A stretch of 64,000 nucleotides of DNA, from assembly GCA_963835525.1 (NCBI GenBank), contig CAWIFM010000009.1, positions 372,001 through 436,000 of the forward strand, in the 5' to 3' direction. The number at the start of each line of letters is the position of its first letter. Position 1 is the stretch's first letter. Position numbers and translations under genes: made by a program. The notes below the pieces were generated by a model, which saw only the letters and a program-made list of their open reading frames with translations, did not search any database and had not been told where the DNA came from. Below, piece after piece: positions 1-8,520 of the stretch. The DNA comes from DASSUW01 sp963835525 (GTDB lineage: Bacteria > Actinomycetota > Thermoleophilia > Solirubrobacterales > Solirubrobacteraceae).

Positions 1-1016
1 GCCGCGGGCGGCGGCTGCTCGGCGAGGTCACCTGGCCTCCGGCGGCGGCGCCCACCCCGCACGAGCTGCGGCGCGCCCGCGCCGTGGCCGAGGAGCTGCC
101 CGAGCCGTCGCCGCTCGGGGCGCCGCGGACCGAGCCCGTGCTGGGCCTGCTCGCCGCCCGCGACACCGAGGCCGCGCGCGGGCTGGAGAACTTCGCCGGC
201 TGCGGCGTGCGCTGGCTCATAGAGAGCGTCCTGCGGCCCGAGCGCGCCGAGCCCGACCCGGAGCCGATGCGCCGCGGCTCGATCGCCCACGCCGTGCTCG
301 AGCAGGTCCTGCGCCGGCTGGGCGAGCGCGAGGGCTCCGCCCGGCTGACGCCTGCGTCGCTGCCGGCGGCGCTCGAGGAGCTCGACGGCGCGATGGCCGA
401 CCGCCGCGCCACCGCGACCGGCACGCGCGCCCGCGCCGCTCTGCGCGAGCTGGAGGTCGACCTGCGGCGGCTGCTGCGCCATGAGGCCGAGACCGGCCCC
501 GCGCTGGAGCCGCGCCTGCTCGAGTGGAGCTTCGGCCGCGAGAAGGACGAGCACGGTCCGCTGCCGCTGGCGGGCGTCGGCATGGGCGTCACCGGCCGCG
601 TCGACCGGATCGACGTCGACGCGGGCGGCCGGGCGCTGGTGCGTGACTACAAGGGCCGCACGGTGAGCGCCGGAGCGCGCTGGGCGCGCGACCGCCGGCT
701 GCAGGTCGCGCTCTACACGCTGGCCGTGCGCGAGCTGCTCGGGCTCGAGACGGTCGGCGCGCTCTACCAGCCGGTCGGGCACCGCGACGTCCGCGCCCGC
801 GGGCTGGTGCGAGACGACGTGCCCGGCGCCTACGTCAACGGCGACGTGGTCGACGGCGAGACGTTCGACGCCGCTCTCGACGAGGCGCGCGAGATCGCGG
901 CCCGCGCTGCCGCCGACATCCACGCCGGCCGCGTGCGCGCGTGCCCGGACTCGTGCCTGCCCTCGGGCGGCTGCGCGTACCCCGGCATCTGCCGCGCCGG
1001 CGAGGGGGCTGCGTGA
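1..1016 (+). CDS. C-terminal nuclease part of an AddB/AdnA-like recombination subunit (5' end outside window)
   Basis: The frame is open from base 3 of the window, so this is the 3' part of a longer gene. The visible part is a PD-(D/E)XK nuclease of the RecB/AddB type. A lone Cys sits in the motif AGCGVRW, the catalytic Lys in VRDYKG, and a Q-x3-Y element in LQVALYTLAV. A C-terminal cluster (CPDSCLPSGGCAYPGIC) together with the first Cys should hold a 4Fe-4S cluster, as in AddB and AdnA/B. The TGA stop overlaps the GTG start of the next helicase-nuclease gene by four bases, so the two are translationally coupled subunits of a double-strand-break end-resection enzyme. Whether the missing N-terminus carries an active helicase decides between AddB and AdnA and cannot be seen here. 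Confidence 0.85.
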   Translation, partial: RGRRLLGEVTWPPAAAPTPHELRRARAVAEELPEPSPLGAPRTEPVLGLLAARDTEAARGLENFAGCGVRWLIESVLRPERAEPDPEPMRRGSIAHAVLEQVLRRLGEREGSARLTPASLPAALEELDGAMADRRATATGTRARAALRELEVDLRRLLRHEAETGPALEPRLLEWSFGREKDEHGPLPLAGVGMGVTGRVDRIDVDAGGRALVRDYKGRTVSAGARWARDRRLQVALYTLAVRELLGLETVGALYQPVGHRDVRARGLVRDDVPGAYVNGDVVDGETFDAALDEAREIAARAAADIHAGRVRACPDSCLPSGGCAYPGICRAGEGAA

Positions 1017-4000
1017 CGGCGCTGGCCGAGACCACCGCCTCCGGCTTCACGCCCGAGCAGCGCGCGGCGATCGAGGACCGCGACGGCTCCGCGCTGCTCG
1101 CCGCCGCAGCCGGCTCCGGCAAGACCGCGGTGATGGTCGAGCGGTTCGTCGAGGCGGTGCTGCGCGACGGCGTCGCCGTCGGCTCGGTGCTCGCCCTCAC
1201 CTTCACGGAGAAGGCGGCGGGCGAGCTGCGCGAGCGCCTGCGCCGGCGGCTGACCGCGCTCGGCGAGATCGAGCGTGCCCGCGAGGCCGAAGCCGCCTGG
1301 ATCGGCACCATCCACGGCTTCTGCGCCCGCGTGCTCCGCGCCCGGCCGCTGGCCGCCGGGCTCGATCCGCGCTTCACCGTCCTCGACGAGGCGGCGGCGC
1401 GCCGGCTCGCCGAGCGCGCCTACGAGACGGCGCTCGAGGAGTGGGCTGCCGCGGGCGGCTCCGCCGCGCTCGACCTGGCCGCCGCCTACGGACCCGCGCT
1501 GCGGGACCTGATCCTCGCGGCGCACGAGACGCTGCGCAGCCGCGGGCAGACGCATCCACGCTTGACGGTCCCGCCGCAGCAGGCGCCGCCCGATCCCGCC
1601 GCGCTCGAAGCGGCGCGCGCCGCGGCGGCTTCCGCGCTGGCCACCGCGGCCGACGGCAAGAAGGTGGCCGCCGCGCGCGAGGCGCTCGACGCCTGCGAGC
1701 GCTTCGCCGTCGCGGGCCCGGTGCCGTGGCCCGGCGAGCTCGACGTCGCCAAGCTCGTCAGCGGGGCCAAGGCGCTCGAGGTCGACCCCTGCGCCGACTA
1801 CCGAGAGGCGTGGGAGAGCTACCGCAAGGCGTGCGCCGACCACCACGCCCGCGCGGCGCTGGCGCTGCTCGACGACCTGCTCGACCGCTTCGGGACGGCG
1901 TTCGACGCCGCCAAGGCGGCCCGCGCCGCCGTCGACTTCGCCGACCTCGAGCTGCGCGTGCGCGACCTGCTCGCCGACCCCGCCGCCCGCGACGCCTGGG
2001 CCGAGCGGTTCGAGCTGATCATGGTCGACGAGTTCCAGGACACCAACCGGCTCCAGCTCGACGTGCTCGAGGCGCTCGAGCGCGACAACCTGTTCGCGGT
2101 CGGCGACGAGCTTCAGTCGATCTACCGCTTCCGCCACGCCGACGTCTCGATCTTCCGCGAGCGCCGGGCGCGGCTCGGGGAGGACCGTGTCCGGCGGCTC
2201 TCGCGCAACTTCCGATCGCGCGAGGAGCTGCTCGACGTGCTGAACGCCGCCTTCACGGCCGAGCTCGGAGACGCCTTCGCGCCGCTGGTGGCAGGCCGGC
2301 CGTCCGACGACGGGCCGCTGCGGCTGTTCGACCCGGACCCGGTGGCCGCCGACCCCGCGGTGGAGCTGCTGATCACCGACACGCGCGGCTGGGAGGAGCA
2401 CGAGCTCGGCCTCACCGGGTTCGACACGCAGCCGTGGCGGCGCGCCGAGGCGCGGCTCATCGCGCACCGGCTGCGCGCCGAGGTCGACGACGGCCGCCGG
2501 CCCGGCGACATCGTCGTGCTCGTCCGCGCCACCGGCTCGCTGCGGCTGCTCGAGCAGGCGCTCGAGGAGCAGGGCCTGCCGACCTACGTGGTCGGCGGCC
2601 GCGGCTACTGGTCGCAGGAGCAGGTCCGCGACGGCATCGCCTATCTCTCCGTGCTCGCCAACCCGCTCGACGAGCCGGCGCTGCTGGCCGTGCTCGCCTC
2701 GCCGTTCTGCGGGGTGGGCACGGACGCGCTGGTGCTGCTGACCGAGGCGGGCCGGGCGAGCGGGCGCGGCGCCCATGCGGCGCTGCGGGAGGTCGACACG
2801 GCGGCCTGGCCGGCGGCGCTGCCCGAGGACGAGCGCGCGCGGCTCGCGGCCTTCGCCCGCGTGTTCGCCGCCGAGCGCCCGCGCGCCGAGCGCGCGCCCG
2901 CCGAGGAGCTGCTCGAGCGGGCGATCGTCGCCACCGGCTACGACCTTGCGGTGCTGGCGCGTGCCGGCGGCGAGCGGAGGCTGGCGAACCTGCGCAAGCT
3001 GATGCGGCTCGCGCGCGAGTACGAGGCGTCCGAGGGCCCTGACCTGCGCGGCTTCATCGCCTTCGCCGCCACCCAGGACCTGATCGAGGCGCGCGAGGGC
3101 GAGGCGGCGCTCGAATCCGACGGGCTCGACGCCGTGCGCCTGATGACCATCCACCGCGCCAAGGGCCTCGAGTTCCCCGTCGTCTGCGTGGCGGACCTCG
3201 GCCGCGCGGCGGGCGGCGCGCGCGACCGGCTGCTGCTCGGCCGCGACGGCGGCGTAGGCCTGCGGCTGGCGCCGATCGGCGGCGGCGAGCTGGTCTCCGG
3301 CCTCGACTGGGACCAACTGGCGGAGACCGAGCAGGCCGAGGAGGCCGAGGAGGAGCGGCGCCTGTTCTACGTCGCCATGACGCGCGCGTGCGAGCGGCTC
3401 ATCCTGTCCGGCGGGCTCGACCTCGAGCGCCTGCCCGCGCCGCGCCCGGGAGGCCCGCCGATCGACTGGATCGCGCGTGCGCTGACCGGCGGCGACCCGC
3501 TCGCCGCTCTCGAGCACGGCCGCGCCGGACTGCTGTGCCGCCTCAACGCTCCGGCCACCGTGGGCGAGGTGCTGCCCGCCCTGAGCCCCGCCGGCCGCGT
3601 CCGGGCGGGAGCCCCGAGCACCGCGCTGCCCGACCCGCCCGGCGTGCTCGACGAGCCGCTCGCGCGCCCGCGTCCGACGCCCCAGCGGCTCTCCTACAGC
3701 TCGCTCGGCGCCTACGCCCGCTGCGGCTATCGCTTCTACCTCGAGCGGGTGCTGCGGCTGCCGCGCGTGAGCCCGCCGCCGCGCGCTGCCGAGCCCGGCG
3801 AGCCGGCGCCGGCGCTCGACCCGCGGGTACGCGGCTCGCTCGTCCACCGGCTGCTCGAGGAGCTCGACTTCGCGCGCCCGGCCGTCCCCGGCCCGGAAGC
3901 CGTGCTCGAGCTCGGCGGCGCGTGGGGGATCGAGCTCGGCGAGGCCGAGATCGAGGACATCCGCGGGCTCGTGTCCGCCTTCGCCGCCTCGCCGCTGTGC

Positions 4001-4495
4001 GCGCGGCTGGCCGGCGCGCGCCGCCTGCGCCGCGAGGCGCCGTTCGCCTTCGCGCTCGAGCGTCCCGGCGGCGGCCCGCTGGTCAACGGATTCCTCGACG
4101 TCGTCGCGCTCGAGCCCGACGGCGGCGTCCTGATCGCCGACTACAAGTCCGACCGGCTCGAGGGCGCCGAGCCGGCCGAGATCGTCGACCGCGACTACGC
4201 GACCCAGCGGGTCGTCTACGCGCTCGCCGCCCTGCGCGACGGCGCCCCGCGCGTCGAGGTCGCCTACTGCTTCCTCGAGCGCCCAGCCGAGCCGGTCACC
4301 CGCGCGTTCACGACGGCCGACGAGCCCGCGCTCTCGGAACGGCTCGCCGGCCTGGCCCGCGGCGTGCTCGAGGCCCGCTACGAGGTCACCGACACCCCCC
4401 ACCGCGACCTGTGCGCCGACTGCCCGGGCCGGGCCGCGCTGTGTTCGTGGCCCGAGGAGATGACCTTGCGCGAAACGTCAACTGCGGCTGGGTAG
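1013..4495 (+). CDS. UvrD/Rep-family helicase with C-terminal Fe-S nuclease (AddA/AdnB-like)
   Basis: This protein of about 1160 residues pairs with the upstream subunit to resect DNA ends for homologous recombination. Walker A (AAAGSGKT, about residue 30), the Walker B helicase motif DEFQD (about 340) and motif VI (FYVAMTRACERL, about 785) mark a full superfamily 1A helicase. The last 260 residues are a RecB-type nuclease: ARCGYRF (about 904), LIADYKSDRL (about 1041), a Q-x3-Y element, and CADC-x6-C at the end. Fe-S cysteines in this subunit too favour an AdnB-like actinobacterial enzyme over classical AddA. The GTG start at 1013 is preferred to an upstream ATG at 941 because it gives the usual GTGA overlap and the helicase homology begins just after it. 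Confidence 0.9.
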   Translation: MTALAETTASGFTPEQRAAIEDRDGSALLAAAAGSGKTAVMVERFVEAVLRDGVAVGSVLALTFTEKAAGELRERLRRRLTALGEIERAREAEAAWIGTIHGFCARVLRARPLAAGLDPRFTVLDEAAARRLAERAYETALEEWAAAGGSAALDLAAAYGPALRDLILAAHETLRSRGQTHPRLTVPPQQAPPDPAALEAARAAAASALATAADGKKVAAAREALDACERFAVAGPVPWPGELDVAKLVSGAKALEVDPCADYREAWESYRKACADHHARAALALLDDLLDRFGTAFDAAKAARAAVDFADLELRVRDLLADPAARDAWAERFELIMVDEFQDTNRLQLDVLEALERDNLFAVGDELQSIYRFRHADVSIFRERRARLGEDRVRRLSRNFRSREELLDVLNAAFTAELGDAFAPLVAGRPSDDGPLRLFDPDPVAADPAVELLITDTRGWEEHELGLTGFDTQPWRRAEARLIAHRLRAEVDDGRRPGDIVVLVRATGSLRLLEQALEEQGLPTYVVGGRGYWSQEQVRDGIAYLSVLANPLDEPALLAVLASPFCGVGTDALVLLTEAGRASGRGAHAALREVDTAAWPAALPEDERARLAAFARVFAAERPRAERAPAEELLERAIVATGYDLAVLARAGGERRLANLRKLMRLAREYEASEGPDLRGFIAFAATQDLIEAREGEAALESDGLDAVRLMTIHRAKGLEFPVVCVADLGRAAGGARDRLLLGRDGGVGLRLAPIGGGELVSGLDWDQLAETEQAEEAEEERRLFYVAMTRACERLILSGGLDLERLPAPRPGGPPIDWIARALTGGDPLAALEHGRAGLLCRLNAPATVGEVLPALSPAGRVRAGAPSTALPDPPGVLDEPLARPRPTPQRLSYSSLGAYARCGYRFYLERVLRLPRVSPPPRAAEPGEPAPALDPRVRGSLVHRLLEELDFARPAVPGPEAVLELGGAWGIELGEAEIEDIRGLVSAFAASPLCARLAGARRLRREAPFAFALERPGGGPLVNGFLDVVALEPDGGVLIADYKSDRLEGAEPAEIVDRDYATQRVVYALAALRDGAPRVEVAYCFLERPAEPVTRAFTTADEPALSERLAGLARGVLEARYEVTDTPHRDLCADCPGRAALCSWPEEMTLRETSTAAG

Positions 4496-4530
4496 GGCGA
4501 CCGGGCGCTATCCGGGTGGGCTGTCCAGGC

Positions 4531-4573
4531 CCGTGGCGCCTTTGGGTCGCATACCGACCCTTACGCGCCACGG
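4531..4573. terminator. bidirectional stem-loop between convergent genes
   Basis: A 9-bp perfect inverted repeat (CCGTGGCGC at 4531-4539 and GCGCCACGG at 4565-4573) encloses a second 6-bp stem (GGGTCG at 4544-4549 and CGACCC at 4555-4560). It lies between the convergent 3' ends of the helicase-nuclease gene (4495) and the response regulator (4623). That is the expected place for a shared terminator. There is no long T-tract, which is usual in GC-rich actinobacteria. Confidence 0.7.
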
Positions 4574-4622
4574 ACCGCCGACGCGGCTAGCTCACCGCCT
4601 CCCCACCCAGCGGGGTTGACGT

Positions 4623-5282
4623 TCAGGGACCCTCGTACGGCGCCTCGAACAGCGCGATCGCCGCGTCGCGATCCGGGACGCGGAGCTTGCGCAGGACGGC
4701 GGCCACATGGCTGCGCACCGTGGCAGGCGAGACGAACAAGCGGCGGGCGATCTCGTTGGTGGCCAGGCCCTGGCGCAGGAAGTCGAGCACCTGCCACTCG
4801 CGGCTCGTGAGCTGCGCGCCCGCGCCCTGGCCGAGCAGCGCGCGCCGCCGCGGCGCGCTGTCGCGGAACTCCTCGACCAGTCGCGCGACCAGCTCGGGCG
4901 GCATCGCCACGCGCCCCTCGAGCACGCCGGTCAGCTCGTCGCCGAGCGCGTCGAACGGCATGTCCTTGAGCAGGTAGCCCGACGCGCCGGCGCGGAGCGC
5001 CGCGAACAGGTCCTCGTCGCTGCGCGAGACGGTGAGCATCACGGCGCGGGTGTCCGGCAGCCGGGCGGTGATCTCCCACGCCGCGGCGGCGCCGCTGCCG
5101 GGCATCCGCATGTCGAGCAGCGCGACGTCCGGCCGCTCGCGCAGCGCGGCCTGGATGGCGTCCGCGGCGTCGGCCGCCACCGCCACCACCGTGAACCGCG
5201 GATCGGCTTCCACCGCGGCTCGCACGTCCTCGCGGGTCGCCGCGTGATCGTCGGCCACGAGCACCCGCGACGGCGCGGTCAT
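4623..5282 (-). CDS. NarL/LuxR-family response regulator
   Basis: A 219-residue two-component regulator. The receiver domain (about 1-120) has the acidic pair D11/D12, the phospho-acceptor D57 in ALLDMRMPG, a Thr near 83 (MLTVSRSD) and a Lys near 106 (YLLKD). The C-terminal 65 residues form a LuxR-type helix-turn-helix (LTSREWQVLDFL, TNEIARRLFVSPATVRSH). Its start ATG overlaps the stop of the histidine kinase gene by four bases, so kinase and regulator are one cognate pair. Target genes cannot be deduced from the window. Confidence 0.95.
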   Translation of the reverse strand: MTAPSRVLVADDHAATREDVRAAVEADPRFTVVAVAADAADAIQAALRERPDVALLDMRMPGSGAAAAWEITARLPDTRAVMLTVSRSDEDLFAALRAGASGYLLKDMPFDALGDELTGVLEGRVAMPPELVARLVEEFRDSAPRRRALLGQGAGAQLTSREWQVLDFLRQGLATNEIARRLFVSPATVRSHVAAVLRKLRVPDRDAAIALFEAPYEGP

Positions 5283-6697
5283 CGGATCTCCACGGCCACC
5301 TCGGTACCAGCTCCGGGACCTGACCGTACGCTCAGCTCGGCGCCGACCAGCGCCGCCCGCTCGCGCATGCCGCCGAGCCCGAAGCCCGTGGCGCTCGCGG
5401 TGGTGTCGAACCCCGTCCCGTCGTCGATCACCCGCAGCCGCAGCGGGTGGGTCGACAACTCGATGTGGACGAGGGTGGCGTTGCCGTGGCGGGCGTTGGT
5501 GACCGCCTCACCGAGGATGCGGGCCAGCGCCTCGCTGACCTCCGGGCCGACGTGCTCCGTCGTCCCGATGGTCACGAACGTCACGGCCACGCCGGTGCGC
5601 GCCGCGATCGCCGCGGCATGGCGGGCGAGCACCCGCTCGAGCGGCTCGTCGGGGGCACGCGCCAGGTGCTCGATCGCCCAGCGCGAGTCGCGCAGCGCGC
5701 GCTCGGCGGCCACCACGATGTCCTCGGCGTCGGGCTGGCCGCCCAGGCGCTCGGCGCGGCGGCGGATGAAGGCGAGCTCCTGCGCGACGCCGTCGTGCAG
5801 GTCGCGCGCGATCCGGCGGCGCTCGCGTGCGGCGGCCCGCGCCGCGACGGCGCCGGCGACCTCGAGCACGGCGGCCCAGAGGAGCACCACGCAGAACAGC
5901 AGCCGCAGCAGGTCGCCCAGGTGCACCCAGTCCTGGGTGACCGGCGGGAGCAGCGCGTAGTGGAGCATCGAGAACGAGAAGAACAGGCAGGCGAGCCCGA
6001 GCCGGCGGGCGAACGCCTCCTCGGCCCGGATGCCGCGGCCGGTGAGGCCCAGGGAGGCTGCGGCCAGGCTGAGCGCCATCGTCATCTGAAGCGCCACGGC
6101 CGCGAGCGGCTGGCTCAGCAGCGTGCGTGTGAGGTCGGCTTCCGCCGGCTGCTGATGGCCCCGCCACTCGTCGAGCACGAGCTCGACCGGCACGACCGCG
6201 GCGGCGAGGCTCGCCAGGACGACGGCGAGCATGGCGACGGCCGCTGCAACGGGCCGGACGAGCCGGCGCGCCGGGGCGAAGGCGCCCGCGCACACGAGCA
6301 GCGATCCCGCGAGCATGCCCGTCAGCCCCACCAGCCCGCGCGGGCCGCCCTCCGGCGAGATCGCGAGCATCGCGGCGAGCAGGGCGCAGGTGGCCGCCAG
6401 CACGGCGAGCCCGGCGGCGACGATCAGCCGGTCCAGGCGCGGACGGTCGCGCCAGCCGCGGACCACGATCGCGGTGGCCACCAGGCCGATCAGCGCCGTC
6501 CCCGTCTCGAGCGCCACGTGCAGCGACGGCGCCGGATACGCGAACCGCAGCGGCGCGGCCAGCGGGACGGCGACCGTCGCGGCCAGGGCCGCGCCGGCGG
6601 CGAGCGCGTAGACCAGCCACTGGCGGGCGAAGCCGAGGCGCTGAGAAGCCGGCCCGGCGAAGCCGGACCAGGGGGCTGGACGCGCCGCCGCGCTCAA
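5279..6697 (-). CDS. membrane sensor histidine kinase, HisKA_3 type
   Basis: A 472-residue kinase with about eight hydrophobic segments in the first 280 residues and no evident extracellular sensor domain, so the sensing is probably within the membrane. The dimerisation/phosphotransfer box RRRIARDLHDGVAQ puts the phosphorylated His at about 301. The ATPase domain has the N box (GEAVTNARHG, Asn about 401), G1 (DDGTGFD) and G2 (GFGLGGMRERA). It phosphorylates the response regulator encoded immediately downstream (4-base overlap). The longest frame starts with TTG at 6697 and no strong ribosome binding site is visible, so the first residues are uncertain. Confidence 0.93.
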   Translation of the reverse strand: MSAAARPAPWSGFAGPASQRLGFARQWLVYALAAGAALAATVAVPLAAPLRFAYPAPSLHVALETGTALIGLVATAIVVRGWRDRPRLDRLIVAAGLAVLAATCALLAAMLAISPEGGPRGLVGLTGMLAGSLLVCAGAFAPARRLVRPVAAAVAMLAVVLASLAAAVVPVELVLDEWRGHQQPAEADLTRTLLSQPLAAVALQMTMALSLAAASLGLTGRGIRAEEAFARRLGLACLFFSFSMLHYALLPPVTQDWVHLGDLLRLLFCVVLLWAAVLEVAGAVAARAAARERRRIARDLHDGVAQELAFIRRRAERLGGQPDAEDIVVAAERALRDSRWAIEHLARAPDEPLERVLARHAAAIAARTGVAVTFVTIGTTEHVGPEVSEALARILGEAVTNARHGNATLVHIELSTHPLRLRVIDDGTGFDTTASATGFGLGGMRERAALVGAELSVRSGPGAGTEVAVEIR

Positions 6698-6888
6698 CGC
6701 GGAAGTTCCGGTCGCTCGGGCCCGGTAATGGTCGCCTTAATCACCCCTCAACTCACCTCGGACGCGGCTTTTTGGCCCTCCGAAGATGCGCGGTCTTTTG
6801 GTCCACGCACTGACGTTCGGTGTTCTACCGGACGAATGGCATAAGTGGCAAGGGCTGCCGACACAACCCACCCGAACGGCGGGCTACG
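6698..6888. other. intergenic region with a long-range inverted repeat
   Basis: This 191-base gap separates the stop of the BrkB-like gene (minus strand) from the kinase gene start. GGACGAATG at 6830-6838 is perfectly complementary to CATTCGTCC at 6890-6898, which covers the BrkB stop codon. On the transcript this could fold into a large terminator-like or attenuating stem with a 51-base loop. A promoter for the two-component operon should lie between about 6700 and 6800, but I recognise no convincing -35/-10 pair. Confidence 0.35.
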
Positions 6889-7812
6889 TCATTCGTCCGA
6901 AGGTTCCTTCGGCGGCAGCACCGGACCGTCGTAGCCAGGCGGCAGGTCCGGAGCGCGGCGCAGGTCCACGACCGCGTTCAGCTCGGCCCCGAACAGCAAA
7001 ACCACATTGGTCAGCCAGAGCCAAATGAGCAGGATTACGACAGCGGCGAACGCGCCATAGGTCGCCGAGTAGCTCGCGAACTCGGAGACGTAGAAGAAGA
7101 AGCCGGCCGAGGCGATGATCCAGGCCGTCACGCCGAACACGGCGCCCGGCGTGATGTACCGCCAGTTGCGCACCTCGACGTTCGGGGCGGCGTAGTAGAC
7201 GATCGCGTAGATGAGCATGGCCGAGAGCAGCGCGCCCGGCCAGCGCACGTAGGCCCACACCGAGGCGACGTTGTCGCCGAGGCCGATCAGCCCCAGCACG
7301 TCGGCGGCCAGGTCGCCGCCGAGGAAGATCAGCACGCAGGTCAGGTTCACCAGCACCAGGACCACGAGCGTCCACAGCAGGCTGTTGAGCTTGCGCCCGA
7401 CGAAGCCGCGGCCCTCCTCGACGCGGAAGACGCGGTTGAGCGCGAAGCCGGCGGAGTTGAAGGCGCCCGTGGCGCCGTAGAGCGTGGTCACGAGACCGAG
7501 GACCAGGGCGCCGGCGGCCGCGTTGCGCTGGTTCAGCGCCGATTGGAGCGCGCTCGTGATCGGATCGATCACCTCGGGCGGTGCGCCGGCGTCCACGAGG
7601 TAGTCGGCTGCCTCGGAGACCAGGCTCTGCTGGCCGAAGTAGCCGAGCAATGCGACGGCGAACAGCAGCGCCGGGAACAGCGACAGCAGCGAGTAGTAGG
7701 TCAGCGCGGCCGCCCACTGCGTCATGGTGTCCTTCGAGAAGCGCTCGAAGGCGAGCTTGAAATCGCCGAACTCGATGGCGGGCCCGGGGCGGTCGCCCGG
7801 ACCGCGGCTCAT
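6889..7812 (-). CDS. YihY/BrkB-family integral membrane protein
   Basis: A 307-residue protein with about six hydrophobic helices (for example LSLFPALLFAVALLG, TLVVLVLVNLTCVLIFLGG, FAAVVILLIWLWLTNVVLL). The family signature is seen in the N-terminal AAALTYYSLLSLFPALL and in the central LNSLLWTL region. YihY/BrkB proteins are widespread inner-membrane proteins of uncertain role and were once wrongly called ribonuclease BN. The ATG start overlaps the stop of the ANTAR regulator gene by four bases, so the two are co-translated. The C-terminal tail after the last helix is short, charged and Pro/Gly-rich, probably cytoplasmic. Confidence 0.88.
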   Translation of the reverse strand: MSRGPGDRPGPAIEFGDFKLAFERFSKDTMTQWAAALTYYSLLSLFPALLFAVALLGYFGQQSLVSEAADYLVDAGAPPEVIDPITSALQSALNQRNAAAGALVLGLVTTLYGATGAFNSAGFALNRVFRVEEGRGFVGRKLNSLLWTLVVLVLVNLTCVLIFLGGDLAADVLGLIGLGDNVASVWAYVRWPGALLSAMLIYAIVYYAAPNVEVRNWRYITPGAVFGVTAWIIASAGFFFYVSEFASYSATYGAFAAVVILLIWLWLTNVVLLFGAELNAVVDLRRAPDLPPGYDGPVLPPKEPSDE

Positions 7813-8423
7813 GGCCGCTTGGGCAGCAGGGCGTGGCCGTCGAGCACGGACTGGGCGACCTCGACGACGCGCCGGCCGGTGGCGCGCGAGTGGTCGCGCA
7901 GGAGCTCGAAGGCCTGGCGCTCGGCGACGCCGTGGCGCTCCATCAGGATCCCCTTCGCCCGCTCGATCACGCCGCGGCGCTCGAGCGCGCTCTCGAGCTG
8001 GTCCACCTTCTCGAGCAGCCGGGTGGCCTCACGGTAGCGCCGCACCGCGACCTCGATCGCCCCCTGGACCGACTCGGGATCCATCGACTCGACGTACGCG
8101 GAGATGCCCCGGTCGGCGGCGCGCGACAGGAAGTCGACGTCGGCGTCCGGCAGCTGGGCGATCACCGGCCCGGAGGCGTACTCGACCGCCTCGCCGATCA
8201 GCGCGAGCGCGTGCTCGTCGTCCTCGTGGACGACCACGATGGCGACCTGCGGATCGTCCTTCGCGATCAGCTCGACGGCGTCGGTGACGGACACCGCGTA
8301 GGGCGTCACCTCGTGGCCCAGCTCGGCTAGCACGGAGTGCAGCTCGCGCAGCGCGGACTCGTTCTCGTCCGCGATCAGGATGCGGAGGTTCCGCTCCTTC
8401 AGATTGCCCGTGGCCGATGTCAT
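7809..8423 (-). CDS. ANTAR-domain regulator with a degenerate receiver domain
   Basis: A 204-residue protein. Residues about 10-120 resemble a response-regulator receiver, but the strand that should end in the phospho-acceptor Asp reads VAIVVVHEDDEH, so the canonical Asp is absent. A short coiled coil (LLEKVDQLESALERR) leads to a C-terminal ANTAR domain (RGVIERAKGILMERHGV, AFELLRDHSRATGRRV), which in this family binds paired hairpins in nascent RNA and prevents termination. The ATG at 8423 is preferred over in-frame codons up to 8504 because the conserved part begins right after it. It overlaps the BrkB-like gene by four bases and is divergent from a SigF-like gene. Confidence 0.88.
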   Translation of the reverse strand: MTSATGNLKERNLRILIADENESALRELHSVLAELGHEVTPYAVSVTDAVELIAKDDPQVAIVVVHEDDEHALALIGEAVEYASGPVIAQLPDADVDFLSRAADRGISAYVESMDPESVQGAIEVAVRRYREATRLLEKVDQLESALERRGVIERAKGILMERHGVAERQAFELLRDHSRATGRRVVEVAQSVLDGHALLPKRP

Positions 8424-8520
8424 CGCGGGTACTACACTAGTTCGGCTGCGGCCTAGAGACCCGCCGTGGCAATCCCGCGCCCCAAACCCCGGCGCCTGGA
8501 GCATCGCGAACGGGGAAGGC

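Noticed and set aside
830..4402. Open frame of about 1190 codons antisense to the helicase-nuclease gene
   Set aside because: Same compositional effect. No motif or ribosome binding site, and it lies wholly within a well-conserved gene.
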